Shown: in pieces, positions 23,539 through 34,364 of the stretch
Position numbering within the stretch: position 1 is the stretch's first letter
Layout of the letters: the number at the start of each line of letters is the position of its first letter
Assembly: GCA_001600175.1 (NCBI GenBank)
Contig: BCJC01000002.1
Location: 1 to 64,000 of the forward strand
Source of the DNA: Erythrobasidium yunnanense
Taxonomy: Eukaryota; Basidiomycota; Cystobasidiomycetes; Erythrobasidiales; Erythrobasidiaceae
DNA: 64,000 nucleotides
Direction of reading: 5' to 3'
Translations under genes and position numbers: made by a program
The notes under the pieces: model-generated
Databases searched by the model: none
The model's input: the letters and a program-made list of their open reading frames with translations, nothing else
What the model was told of the DNA's origin: nothing

Positions 23539-24854
23539 CTATTGGGTTTTTGCCTTGTCTTCGATCGGCTCATCGTCGTCGACTTCATCCTCCTCCCTAG
23601 TGTCGGTAGCATTCGAGCCAGTCAAGATTCTGCAGACGATGCATCAGCGAAGGTTGTTGCGCCGAGAGCGGTACTACTTACCTGAAGACTATCCTCCACA
23701 TCAATGCATACCAGAACAGATTGATCGCTTGCAGCGCAACGAGCGGCGCAAAGACTTGATACTTCATCCATCCACTCAGAGCTATCCCTTCCCATGGCCG
23801 GAAATGCCGGGCTTCCATCGGCACATATTGGTCGTATTCGACCCAGACAGACCAGAGTATCCTGAGATTCTGATAGTGTCGGAAGTATGTCCATACACAG
23901 AGGAAGAAAGCAAATGCGATTTCGGATGTGCGTTGCAGTTGCAGATAATTGAGCATTTTCGATAGAGCCAAGAAGACATCTGCGATGTCCATGCTGAAGA
24001 AGACGGCGACGCCAATGTCTGGATCGCATATCAGTATGCTATATGTGACAATTCATTCGTGACTCACAAGTCAAATTCAGGAAATAGCTCCATCCGACAA
24101 GCCACAAGGTAACGATGTGCTGCGACGCGGCATCAGCAACGTCGCATCGCAGAGGAAAGAGTGATACGCACATGACATGTAAGCTCGAAAAAGTCGCTCC
24201 GCGGCTTCTCTATGCGCAAAACGAGCACTAGCAGCTGCTGCAGCCAGTAGGAGAATTGGAGGAGGTAATAGACCTTGAGCTCAGGAAGCATTCGCCAGTG
24301 CGGATATCCTATCCAGAAGTGTTTGGTGTCGTACCACCAAGTCGGCTGCTTCGACATGACTGCCTAAAACGTCTTTCAGCGGCAATCCTACAAAAGAAAG
24401 CAAACCTCGCTCACCAAGCCTATCAAGCTGGACGTTGACCAGTAGATAAACGCATAGCCTTGCTCCGTGAATCTCTCGAGCTTGCGGGCGCCCTTGATGC
24501 CTCCTGCCAGTGCGAGCGGCCAGACGACATATCGCACCGCGCTCTGTCGGATAAAGCTGAAGACGACAATGTAGAAGGCCAGAAATTGCAGATCTCGCCA
24601 GCCTTTGCCGTAGCGCAATTGGCCTTCATCGTTGGCTTGCAGAGGCAGAGGGTAGGATATCCATAGATAGCCAGTCAAAGGGTTGTGAGTGGGAAGGAGT
24701 TCGCACAAGCCACAAAGTGCAATGGTAGCAAGGATGATCCGACCAGAAGAAGCTGTTTAACGAGTGTCAAGATGAGCACGAGCGCTGTGGTAATTCGAGC
24801 AGTAAACATACCCGGTTCCCGCATCCATTGCAGAGTAGTAATGTCCTTGAGCAT
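23539..24854 (-). CDS. LAG1: Ceramide synthase, LAG1/TLC-domain
   Basis: An endoplasmic-reticulum enzyme that N-acylates sphingoid bases. Six exons (24854-24812, 24752-24415, 24363-24172, 24119-24068, 24018-23682, 23629-23539) give 350 residues. Family hallmarks: WMREPASSGR near the N-terminus, PTWWYDTKHFWIGYPH, the catalytic His pair at 191-192 (CH|HIVTLWLVGWSY, the two His split by an intron), DIADVFLALSKMLNYL, and the FFLCVWTYFRHYQNLRIL helix, followed by an acidic cytosolic tail (EEDEVDDDEPIED). The start is uncertain: ATG 24854 is the first in frame after a stop, and 350 residues is a little short for fungal LAG1. An upstream exon joined at the CTTGTAG acceptor near 24868 is therefore possible. 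The nearby SCP2 and P450 genes do not form a shared pathway with it. Confidence 0.9.
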
Positions 24855-25363
24855 CGTGAGATGCCTTGACAGCTACAAGAGCTTCTGCTTGCCGCCGTAC
24901 ACCTCTTTTCGCGCGAGTCCGAGGAAAGTCAAGCTGGCACGGCCGAGGCGTTTGCGCGTCGCTTACGAAAGCTACCTCGACAGACCTCCTGTATCTGTGC
25001 TTGAGTATGCGCAGAGAAACAGCTTGCCTAGAGCGCACTAAAATGCGAATACAACAAAACCTGACATCTCAAGCGACAATACAGCTTTGTGTGCATCTGG
25101 CGTCTGACGGTAAATGCTTTACTGCTTCTATACGATGTACTGGATGAAGAGGAGATAGCGCAGAAGGGAAGCCGGGCAGATTCTGCTCGCTCTATGTCGC
25201 GCTAAGTCTCTGAGTCGGTAGCGCTTCTGCGTAACAGTTTTGATTGCTAGGGTGTGCTTGTTACTTGCTCCTAACTTCTTGACACAATAAAGCAGCACTG
25301 CAGCTGACATTGTTAGGCGGCCAGCTGGCAGCAGGAACTTCTGAATATCTTCCGATCGCTGGC
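24855..25363. other. Intergenic stretch, possible extra LAG1 5' exon
   Basis: Lies upstream of the ceramide synthase and downstream of RAE1, on the same strand. A minus-strand frame with a non-ATG start runs through 25038-24757 and could contain an additional exon. Nothing else seen. Confidence 0.4.
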
Positions 25364-26664
25364 TTAGACTTTAGGCCGCTTCTTGACTTCGTCGTCCTGG
25401 TCATGCGGATAGACAGAGGAATCAGTACGCATCATCATAGGCAGTTTCATCATGCAAATTACCTTGCAAGCGTGAACCTTGACAATATTTGGATGGTCAG
25501 GCGTGTTACCATTGATCCCGTGCGCCCAGTCATACGAAATAGCATAGGCGAATATACTAGAGCCGTTTGTACGACTGAATGCGGTCGCCGCAACCGGTAG
25601 GGAAGCAGCCCCGCTATTACTGTCTTTCAAGTTGAAGGACTTTAAACGAGTCTTGTTTTGCTTGTCCCAGAAGCTGATCGTGCCGTCAGAGCCTGCTGTT
25701 GAGAATGTACCATGTACCGGGTGGAAGGAAATAGCATTGACTGCAAACAGTTGCGCCTTTGTGTCGTCTGTCGTTAAACCGGTCCCGGCTTTCGGTTCGT
25801 TGGCTCGATGACACTTGAAAGAGAAGTTTTCGCTAGACAGATCATGTTAGCAGGTACGGGCAGGTTGGCCAGATAGGCTTACTTTTTCGCTCGAGTCTCG
25901 TCAATGTACCTGCGCGTAGATGTTAGCGCAAACAAGCAGACTTCCGAAGACATTGTACTTACTGAATGGCGACTCTCCCTTCTATACTGCCTATTGCATA
26001 ACCCGTTTGATCCGGAAAGCATGCAAGACTACGCGTCTGGAATTTGAGCGGACTTTCGATTGTGTTGCCAAACTGCTGCGTAGGGTTCTGCATGTTGAAT
26101 ATTTGTATCTTCCTTTCTGCCGTGGCTGCCACTAAGAGCTGTCCACATAGATCCATCGCATAACAACGTTCTTCAAGCTGGACGACAGCTGCCGGCGAGC
26201 TTGACCGCATGTCCCAGTACTGTTGCACAAATTGAGCTGGGTCTCTGGGGAAGGCATCATCACCTTACTCGTATGGTCTTGTCCCAGCTTCCTGTAACAA
26301 GCATATTGACAGACTCCGCCCACCGTACGCAGCGTATTCCAGCATCATGCGCAGCGACTTGTTGAGAAGATTGTTTCTCTAGATCGTGTGCTTTCGCTGA
26401 TCCATCTACGCCAGCACTGATCAACACACGCCCGTCTTGCGTCCAGCATGTATCGAGAACAGGAGCTCCATGGTCGAATGCAGCGCGCCCAGCGATGTTT
26501 GCTCCTACTTCATAGACGCGCACGTTGTTGTCCCAAGAGCTGACAGCCAAATAGTCTGCAGTGGGAGAAAAGCATAGGGAGGAGACGCTGTCTGTAGGAC
26601 CGGGTGGAAGCTGGACGTCTTGAGCAGCAGGATCGCTCGAATTAGATTTATTCAGGAAGGACAT
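25364..26664 (-). CDS. RAE1: RAE1/GLE2 WD40 mRNA-export factor
   Basis: A beta-propeller protein that works with NUP98-type nucleoporins in mRNA export and at the spindle. Five exons (26664-26269, 26219-25963, 25909-25883, 25832-25463, 25396-25364) give 360 residues, the family length. WD repeats are clear: VSSLCFSPTADYLAVSSWDN, DTCWTQDGRVLISAGVDG, then GSWDKTIRYWDMR. The GYAIGSIEGRVAIQYID segment, followed by FSFKCHR and AVNAISFHPVHGTFSTAGSDG, is diagnostic of RAE1 rather than the related BUB3. The C-terminus is the short basic-acidic tail DDEVKKRPKV. One exon is only 27 nt. The gene is divergent from a small gene with an 83-base gap. Confidence 0.95.
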
Positions 26665-26747
26665 CGTAACATAGAGGTAGAAAGGTAGAAGGTAGTGGAG
26701 GGAGCAAAGACAAGAGAGAAAGCAGCGGTCTCGTTTCGCTCAACTCT
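26665..26747. promoter_or_regulatory. Very short divergent promoter
   Basis: Only 83 bases separate the RAE1 start codon from the start codon of the next gene on the other strand, so both must share control sequence or be transcribed from overlapping starts. The interval is purine-rich on the plus strand. Confidence 0.5.
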
Positions 26748-27092
26748 ATGGACTCGTTTGTCGAGCTAGCAGACGCGCTCCTTGCAGACGATACCGACAA
26801 AGATCCAGTCAAAGAAGCTCGTAGGCTGCGCGTAGAAGCTGCTCTCGCTGAGGGCAAGACATACTCGCCTAAAATCGAAAATGCCGAATGGTTCATGGTC
26901 GTCAAGAATCCCAATCCATCCATATGCCTTCTAGCTATGCAAAGACTCTACCGTAGAAGGGACTATGAAGAATGCTGTACTGTGGCAGCTGCTCTCATCG
27001 AAAGCGGGAAAGCATCCAGTACCGAACTCAGAGAAGCGCAGGATATCGTATTGCGTGCACAGAGCCACTTGAGCAAGCAACGCACAGCCTGA
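26748..27092 (+). CDS. Small helical protein, unrecognised
   Basis: A single-exon frame of 114 residues with an ATG start directly opposite RAE1. The sequence is highly charged and helical. Near the middle AMQRLYRRRDYEECCTVAAAL is followed by ELREAQDIVLRAQSHL, giving a TPR-like pair of helices, but one repeat alone is not enough to name the family. No signal peptide or membrane segment. It may be a conserved small fungal protein; composition and position support a real gene. Confidence 0.6.
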   Translation: MDSFVELADALLADDTDKDPVKEARRLRVEAALAEGKTYSPKIENAEWFMVVKNPNPSICLLAMQRLYRRRDYEECCTVAAALIESGKASSTELREAQDIVLRAQSHLSKQRTA

Positions 27093-27784
27093 GGTGATCC
27101 TATAGTCGCTCAATGTCTTGACAGAACGCTGACTTGCCATTTGATCAGGCATTACAAAGGGCGAAGCTCTCCCATTGAAAGACACCTGGGCAAAACTTAC
27201 GTCACAGATCCTGCACAGCAGACAGAAGGTTCACCCTCCACCTAGTGGTAGCTTGCACAGTGGCCTTACTCTGGAAATCTGTCCAGCTACGAGGTCGCAG
27301 GATGTGCACCTTTTGCAATTCCCTTCCTGTACAAGACATGGTTGAGCAGGAGCTAGCACCATCTTTCCTATTCTTCTACCTGTATGGCCAGACAAGGGAC
27401 AGCCGCCGTCTCCATGCAGGAAAGATCGATGCAGGCAGGCAGGCAGATAGGCGATCTCTGCCACAAGCAGACGGAGAGAGAGAGAGAGAGAGCTCTGGAA
27501 GGTGGATGCTGTAAAGGTATCGACACTCACTTGGACGTGCGATTTACCTATTGTAAGACCTTGAGCAACGGCATACGATTTGTTGACGTCCGTAGAGCTC
27601 TTGAATTGTGTTGTGATGCGGCGCAGATACAAAGTATATAGTGAGTAGTATATAACCTTCGTCGGCGAAAGAACCGTCACTAGGCATTCAGACAGATTTG
27701 GCCTTTCTCGAACGCCAATCTGTTTGCTCGACCACGCGAAGGACCCTTCTGCAATCGCTCTCGCTCTACAACTTTGCCCATGTA
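27093..27784. other. Intergenic stretch with short repeats
   Basis: Contains CAGG units (about 27431-27445) and a GA run (27474-27492). A long minus-strand frame here overlaps the next gene and shows no domain. Confidence 0.5.
27474..27492. repeat. GA dinucleotide microsatellite
   Basis: Nineteen bases of uninterrupted GA repeat, upstream of the APC8 gene. Confidence 0.9.
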
Positions 27785-29868
27785 ATGGCCCTACAAGACA
27801 ACTCGGTGCTGGATGGAAGCTGGTCGACCGTCGAAGAGCTTGCAGACCGCGGCCTGAATAACGCTTCAAGATGGTCAGCTCTTCAGCTCCTCCGAGAATT
27901 GGATACATCAGCCTAATATGCAAAGAACAGGCTAGCCGAACTACTCCTCTCGCGTCCAGATTCTGGCGAGGCACAATCTATGCCTTCGAAACAGTTTCAG
28001 CCAATCTACGTGCTGGCAAAGCGACATTTTGACTGTCACGAGTTCAAGCAATGTGTCAGAGTCCTCCGCAACAGCAAAGATCCGAAGGCAATATGGCTGC
28101 GGCTTTACTCGCAATATCTGGTAGGACAAACGCGCTTCCTGCCATTGATTAAGCTGAATCAAGATTGTAGGAATCTTCTCGACTACGAGGAGCAGAGCCT
28201 CCCGAACGCGAGCTAGTCTCAGAAGGCTCGCAGGGCCATAAAATGTTAATCGAGATACTTGCCGAGTTGAAGACAACAAGCGATCCTTTCCTGCTCTACC
28301 TGTGAGCTCTTCGATTTTATTACTGCTACCTGTGCTGACAAAAGATCCAGGCGCGCTCTGGTGCTAGACGATATTGGGCGACGCCTCGAAGCCATGGCCA
28401 GCTTGGTCGAGTCTGTTAATGCCTTCCCGTATAATTGGTCTGCCTGGCTACATCTCATCAAGCTGCTCGACGGTGAAGAAGAGGTGCGCTGCTGATACTC
28501 GCCTTACAACTTCGAAAACTGAAAGAAGGCCGTTAATCAGTTGCTAGCCATGTTCCCGCACCTGCCAGAAGAGCATGCTATGACCAAGCTCTTCCACATA
28601 AGCGCGACTATCGAAGTCCACCGCGCCTCCGACGACCTGCGTGTGCTGATTGATCAGCTGCTGGTCGAGTTCCCTTCATCTGTACATTTGAAATCGCAAA
28701 GCGCTCTCTTGGAATATCATCTGAGAGGTGTGTGTATCTCACTTGAATGTAAAGTGCAAGCTAATTCTGGGCTTATTCTAGATTTCGATCTCGCAGAAAA
28801 GCTCTTTGATGAGATCGCTGAGGAATACCCAAACCGCTTAGACGAGATCGATACATACAGCAATATTCTCTATGTCATGGGCAAGCGGGCTAAACTGTCT
28901 CAGCTGGCTCATCGCTATGGACAAGTAGACAAGGACAGGCCGGAAACCTGTTGCTTGATAGGTGCGTTTTCTCAATGATCAATGATTACGAAACATTCCT
29001 GACTGAACATGTCTTAGGCAATGTATACTCGATACGCAGCGAGCACACGAAGGCCGTAGCATACTTCCGGCGTGCTATCAAGCTAGATCCAGGGTATCTC
29101 GCTGCATGGACACTGATGGGTCATGAGTTCGTGGAGCTATCGAACACCCATGCAGCTATAGAAGCATATCGCAAAGCATGCAGTAAGTACGAGCTCTTTT
29201 CTCCGCATTGCCTGGCTAATCACTCGAAACAGCCGCCAACAGCAAGGACTACAGGGCGTGGTACGGCTTAGGACAGGCCTATGAACTTCTTGGAATGCAT
29301 GCGTATGCCCTCCGCTACTATCAACGCGCGACCGCGTTGCGGCCATTCGATGCAAGAATGTGGCAGGCTGTCGGAAATTGCTACACCCGCACATCTAAGT
29401 AAGTGTAGCCACGCAAGGTGTCTCCAACTACTCTAACACGTTCACTAGACCTCATGAGGTGCTCAAATGCTTCAAGCGAGCTCAGCTGTTCGTGGACCCT
29501 GACGATGTCACCATGCTGAAACGGCTCGCAGACCAATACCTGTCGATGAGTATGTATCAAGAAGCAGCTCTCTATTGGGGTAAAATGGTGGAAGTTGGGG
29601 AAACGCACCAGATACCGCCGGCCGAATACCTGGGAGCGTACAACAACCTGGCTGCTTTCGAGATGGGAGAGTACCATGTTACGAATCGCAAACGACGGGT
29701 CGTTGGCGATTTGGCGCTTGCAGAAGTTTACTTGAAGAAGGTTATCAGCAGTAATGGCGATGTAGGTCTTGGCATCGGAGGTGAAGTTGAATGCAAGCTG
29801 ATGCTCTGTATTAGGATGTCGATTACGCAAAGCGCCTGTATCAGACGCTGCGCAGCCTGCAAGTCTGA
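27785..29868 (+). CDS. CDC23: Anaphase-promoting complex subunit 8 (CDC23), TPR protein
   Basis: A scaffold TPR subunit of the APC/C ubiquitin ligase. Ten exons (27785-27873, 27931-28120, 28171-28301, 28351-28483, 28526-28727, 28782-28961, 29018-29182, 29233-29398, 29449-29761, 29815-29868) encode 540 residues. Diagnostic segments: [15 protein letters not shown] near the N-terminus, then [89 protein letters not shown] and [12 protein letters not shown], matching APC8 repeat order. The final exon ([17 protein letters not shown]) is short. Intron 4 ends in a tandem acceptor AAGAAG, so one residue (Lys) may be present or absent. The start is the first ATG in the open frame; the N-terminus is slightly shorter than in yeast. 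Confidence 0.93.
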
Positions 29869-30017
29869 CCATTTGACTCGAAGCTGCCTGAAATGTCGCA
29901 ACACGCTTCGCCTGTCGTAAGTACAAACTACTTTCGGTGAGGGGCAGGAAACACAGTAAGATACCTAAAACTGCTACGTAAATACGCCACGCGCAAGACA
30001 AGGTCTATGTGACGCAA

Positions 30018-31084
30018 CTAGGGGAAGAACTCTGTCTGGACCCACCGGAACGATTTCGTAGAAGGAAAGTAGTGCTTGGTGTTGGCAGGCTTGGCGGAAT
30101 CAGAGTGTTGTATGAGGAACTACGATCCATAAGCGTCAGTCACAACTCTAAAAAGACAGATCCGCTACACTCACCTGCATGACTGTTCCTAGAGGACCGA
30201 CTTCCCCTTGATGCTTCTCGTAAGTCTTACTTTTCTCCTCTCTGATGACGTTGAAGGTCTCTTTGAGACTAAGTGTATCTCCAGTGAGGGGTACTACCTT
30301 GCCCTTGAAAGTCTCATCATAATTTTCGGAGCCGGTTGTAAGGATCGCAGCCACGGCTTTGCCAATGTCGCTCAGTGCGACTTGGTCGAGGAGCTCAGAC
30401 TCGTAGCCGACCGCAAGGACTGCTGATGGGTAGACCGGCCAATAGAAGTTGTCCATGAAAGCTGCTGGACGAATGATAGTAAAGTTGAGATCCGACATAC
30501 TCTCGATAATGTGCTTTTCGATGACTATCTTGTTCCCGAAGCTGGATCGAAAGCTAGTGAGCCAAGTTACGCGCAACATCTGTAAATCCAGGCTCCTCAC
30601 TTGGCTACGGGGTTTGGAAAGACGTCGGCATGCGCAGACGCGGAGTAGACGAAGCGTACAACTCTGTACTTCTTTGCTAAATCAGCCAATAACTTGCCTG
30701 TGGAGCGACATGTCAGCTCAGTCCAGATACTTTCCCGCGACATCCTACCTTGTGCAACCTCGTCTTTGACAAAGTGATCTTGCACTGAAAAGACTCCATC
30801 GAACTTCTCTGCCGCGAAGACACCTTCGATGGCCTGCGCATCGTCCAAATCGCCCTTCTGCAGCTTGACATTTTGGAGTGACGCCAAAGCTTTGGCCTTT
30901 TCTGAAGTGGGATCTCGAGTCAAGGCTACGATCGTGATGTTCTGTTGGAGAGCTAGCAAGGCCTAGCATATCGTAAAACCAGGTTGGTAGGTGCCGAAGA
31001 TGAAACGGCTTTGGCGTAGCCTACCTTTATGACTGCACCACCTTGTTTACCAGTAGCACCGGTGACGAAAACATGCACAGTCAT
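30018..31084 (-). CDS. NmrA-like NAD(P)-binding protein
   Basis: An atypical short-chain dehydrogenase-like Rossmann protein; such proteins sense or reduce with NAD(P). Five exons (31084-31025, 30962-30749, 30697-30601, 30553-30175, 30119-30018) give 283 residues. The dinucleotide-binding loop VTGATGKQGG lies at the N-terminus, then NITIVALTRDPTSEKAKAL, KGDLDD, and a RFVYSASAHAD strand before the IIRPAAFMDNFYW motif typical of the NmrA/HSCARG group. No catalytic YxxxK Tyr is evident, in keeping with NmrA-like regulators. At the fourth junction an acceptor eleven bases further on also keeps phase with a shorter product; I chose the one giving FRSSFGNK. The 3' end faces the APC8 gene 150 bases away. 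Confidence 0.85.
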
Positions 31085-31616
31085 GCTGGAGTACCGTACG
31101 CGGGAAAGGGAGTTGAGCAGTGATTCGGGGATGTTATGGATGAATTGGGAAACAAGATGGAGGCATCCAGAAAGGTAGTTATATAACAAGCTGCTTAACA
31201 ATAAGGATGCCATCTTTAGGAAGGTAAGATTGCTCATCGACCTGCTCAGGGCTGACACAGCGGATAAAATGGGTGGGAGCAGGCTGTTAGATGTCTTCCA
31301 TCAGCATTTTCCTTAGACGGAGATGGGCATCGCGTAAGCTGTCAGCAGTATACACCCTTCGCAGGCAATTGCTTTATACAGTATTCTTGCTGAGCAAGCA
31401 GACCAAACGAGCAGAGCTAGTGAAGGAAGTGCGATGTCTTTAGCAGAAGAGGAATCCTTTGATGCTATGAGATCCAGTCGCTGAGTAGTGTGAGTTATCG
31501 AGCATGTGCTTCTGTGTTCCCTATGACCTTTCGGGTCGCCATAAAGCTCTGCCTGCAAGAGCTTTCTCTAGGTAGGAGCGATTGCTTGATAGCCTCATCA
31601 TCGATACTCATGTCAG
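31085..31616. other. No gene recognised
   Basis: An intergenic stretch upstream of the NmrA-like gene. Only short frames without domains were seen. Confidence 0.5.
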
Positions 31617-32080
31617 CTACCTGACGACGGAAGCGGTGACGAGAAGGGTCTCCATCGGATTGTTTGTGCGGTCTTGCAGGTCCGGATCATGAGGCAAAGC
31701 TTCCAGCACATGGAGCATTGCATTGTTGTAGATACGAACGAAAGCATTGGATTCCACCGGTGACCAGCTTGTTTTCACTGTCTCGACTTGACGTGTTTCT
31801 TTGCCTTCGACCGGGTCGTTTGCATAGGTCTGACCGTTCAACATCCCCTTGCGCAATGCCAGCTTCACCGTCGACCTTCTGCTTCTCCTCAACTTATCGT
31901 TCTCATCTGCTCAGCTTCACTGCTGTCGAAGCTGATATACTGACATTGACGACCGTCCAAGCCAAGCAGCAACTCGTTCCAGGAAAGACCCGTATTCGCC
32001 GTCCTTGCGGCTCGGGAGACCTCTACGTAGAAGAGTCTATAAGCATAAGGCCACATCGCATGAAGCATGGCTGCGCCCAT
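31617..32080 (-). CDS. Possible small protein (141 aa), unrecognised
   Basis: Two minus-strand frames join through a 38-nt intron (31944-31907; GTCAGT..GAGCAG) in phase 1. The N-terminal part is aromatic and hydrophobic (HAMWPYAYRLFYVEV, SWNELLLGLDGRQ); the C-terminal part is basic and then ordered-looking (SNAFVRIYNNAMLHVLEALP). No family is recognised. Its start lies 30 bases from the start of the plus-strand YbjQ-domain gene, and a plus-strand frame overlaps all of it, so either one could be the shadow. The 38-nt intron is near the lower limit seen in this window. Confidence 0.35.
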
Positions 32081-32110
32081 TGTAAGCGCACTGGTCACGA
32101 AAAGGAACAA

Positions 32111-34226
32111 ATGACGAGACAGCCGACCCGCTTTCTACACTCTACACAGTCAAGAGGAGGTCTAACACCTGCGCCTGATGCTCCCGATGACATTATCAAG
32201 CTGCGAGCGGAGGTTCAGGCACTAGAGCTCAAGGATGCTCAGTCCCAATCTCAGTAGGTACGCTCTATCTTGCTCAACTCTGCAGATCTAAACTATGAAT
32301 CTAGGATGGCTCTCTTTCGTCCGTTGGGATCTGTAGCTCCCAAAGCTATGTCACCCATCAAGCAACAGCAAGCGGCTCTGGCTGCAGAAAAGCAGCGATT
32401 GGTCCAGCAGTACCAACTGAAGCTGAACATGGAGAAAGAGCAACTGCAAAAGCGCTATGAGCGTGAGATTGCGATGTGCGAACGTGAAGATGCACTCACT
32501 AAGCGCGCTATGGAAGGCCTTGTCGCAAAGCATGGTTTCTCTGGGTTTGGTCCAGTCGACAAAGCTGCGCTATCGAAGGAAGCCAGAGCGAACTTCGTAT
32601 ATGTCACTACCGACTATAGTCAGTACAAGCCATTTGCATATCTCAAGACTGGCTGACGACTTCTGTTAGTTCCCTCCTACGTGGTCGTCAAATGCCTAGG
32701 TGCTGTTAGCGGAACAGCTATTCGCAGGTCAGAAATGTTGCTCCTGCTACAGCTGGTTGCTGAGTCTCGCTCTGCGACAGCTCCGACGAAGCAGAAGACG
32801 ATAGGTCTGGACAACTAGCCAAGAAGAATCAGCAGGAGGCGACGGAGCTACGTAGGTCAGTTCCCTATCTCGTGTAGCTGAAAGCTATAGCCGTGTACAG
32901 TTATACAGAATTCGATCGAACGTGGTGCTAATGGCTGTCTGGGAGTCCGATTCGATTCGAGCGCACCTGTCGGCTTAGGCCACGTCGAATCAATAGCTTA
33001 CGGAACCGCAGTAGTCATCAAGAAAGATGGAGGGAAGAACAAGCAAGGGCAAGATGGTAATCAGGAGGGACAAGGGAAAAACAAAGGCTCAGGCAAGCAG
33101 GAGAAGGAGGTGAGTCGGATGGTGAGAAATTCAGACTGCTTAACTGACGTCATTGCAGGAAGGACCAATGGAGCTGCTACGTAAAGCACTTGCTGAAGAC
33201 GGCTCTAAGAAAGGCCACAAGAAGAACAAGTCTGGCGATGGCAAAGGCGATCTTGTTGGCTACAACCAGATAAGGGCTGTAATGCAGCTCCTCGAACAAG
33301 GACCGCGGGGTAACAACAACTCGAACAATAGCTGGGGCAGCTCTGGCGGGTCAGGCTGGGGAGGCAACTCTGGCGGTAACAATTCCTCTGGTTGGGGCAA
33401 TTCAGGCAACAACGATAACTCATGGGGCAATTCATCCTCTACCAACAATAACGATAGCTGGGGCGCCAGCAATAATTCCGGCGGCGCAGGCTGGGGCGAT
33501 AACAATAATACAGGGGATACGAGCTGGGGCGACAATGCATCCTCCGGAGCTCAAGGAGGATGGACTGCAGGACAAGGAGACAGCTCGTGGGGAGCTGATG
33601 CAGGCGGTGGGTCCTCAGGAAATGATGGTTGGGCTGGCAATCATTCAGGCAGCAACGACTGGTCCAGCAACAGTAACGACAACAATAACAAAACGGGCTG
33701 GGGCAACAATCATGGATCTGGATCTCGCAGTAATCGCAATGGGCAATCTGGTGGTTGGGGTAATTCGGACAACGGGCGCGGCGATGGAGGGTGGGGAAGC
33801 CAGTCGGGAAGTAATGGGAACCAGAGGCGGAAGAACAATAACAACGGATCGTGGAATAACGATAACGGCTCCTGGGGTCACAACAATCAGCAATCAAATT
33901 CGAACTGGGGTCAAAACAACTTCAACGATGAGGACGATGAAGACGAGGACTCGGACGATGATCAAGGATACGGCTATCGACAGAGGCCCTCAAGACGCCG
34001 GTCTCGAGTAAGCTTACGTTCATCACTCGCAGCCAATTTGCCTGACGTACTTTGGCAGAGGCCGCGCCGCAATTCCTTTTATGACGAACGTGATGATGGC
34101 ATCACGAGAGTCATCGCTGAGGCTATCTCTAGAGGACTCACAAGCGTACAACGTTCTCGCGAACCGAGAGAGCAGCACAGCAGGACACACCACAACACAC
34201 CGATGTTTGGGTGGGAGCACGCTTAG
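32111..34226 (+). CDS. YbjQ/UPF0145-domain protein with Trp-Gly-rich tail
   Basis: Seven exons (32111-32253, 32305-32618, 32670-32727, 32781-32851, 32901-33109, 33159-34007, 34059-34226) give 603 residues. Residues 60-130 form a charged coiled coil rich in Gln/Glu/Arg. Residues about 144-235 match the YbjQ (putative heavy-metal-binding, UPF0145) fold: FVYVTTDYIPSYVVVKCLGAVSG, an acidic insert, ATELLIQNSIERGANG, GVRFDSS and AYGTAVVI. A Lys/Gln/Gly-rich spacer follows. Then about 200 residues of Gly/Asn/Ser with 17 Trp, nearly all as WG or GW, then an acidic patch (DEDDEDEDSDDD) and an Arg-rich end. Conserved YbjQ motifs were reached only after splicing, which supports the exon choice. The last intron (51 nt) is in frame without stops. 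Function is unknown; the tail suggests RNA granules or Argonaute binding. The start is uncertain: ATG 32060 is also in frame. Confidence 0.8.
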
Positions 34227-34364
34227 CGCGATTGATGTTGTAGTGGTATCTGTGTATCTTCTGCTTTCCCCTTTCACTTACCGCCGAACGAAGATGTCGC
34301 CGTGCACCGGTCATAGCATTGCCGTCCCTTGTTCCTCTCACTCCAACTCAAACAACTTCGCAAC

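Noticed and set aside
12098-25000. A secondary-metabolite cluster around the transporters, protease and ceramide synthase
   Set aside because: No backbone synthase, tailoring enzymes or pathway regulator sits among them; the P450 and FAD oxidase lie over 20 kb away among housekeeping genes.
27231-27974. Long minus-strand open frame (247 codons) over the start of APC8
   Set aside because: It is antisense to well-supported APC8 exons and shows no domain.
31664-32110. Plus-strand open frame upstream of the YbjQ start as part of that protein
   Set aside because: Low-complexity and without conserved motifs except a partial zinc-knuckle; kept only as an alternative start in findings.
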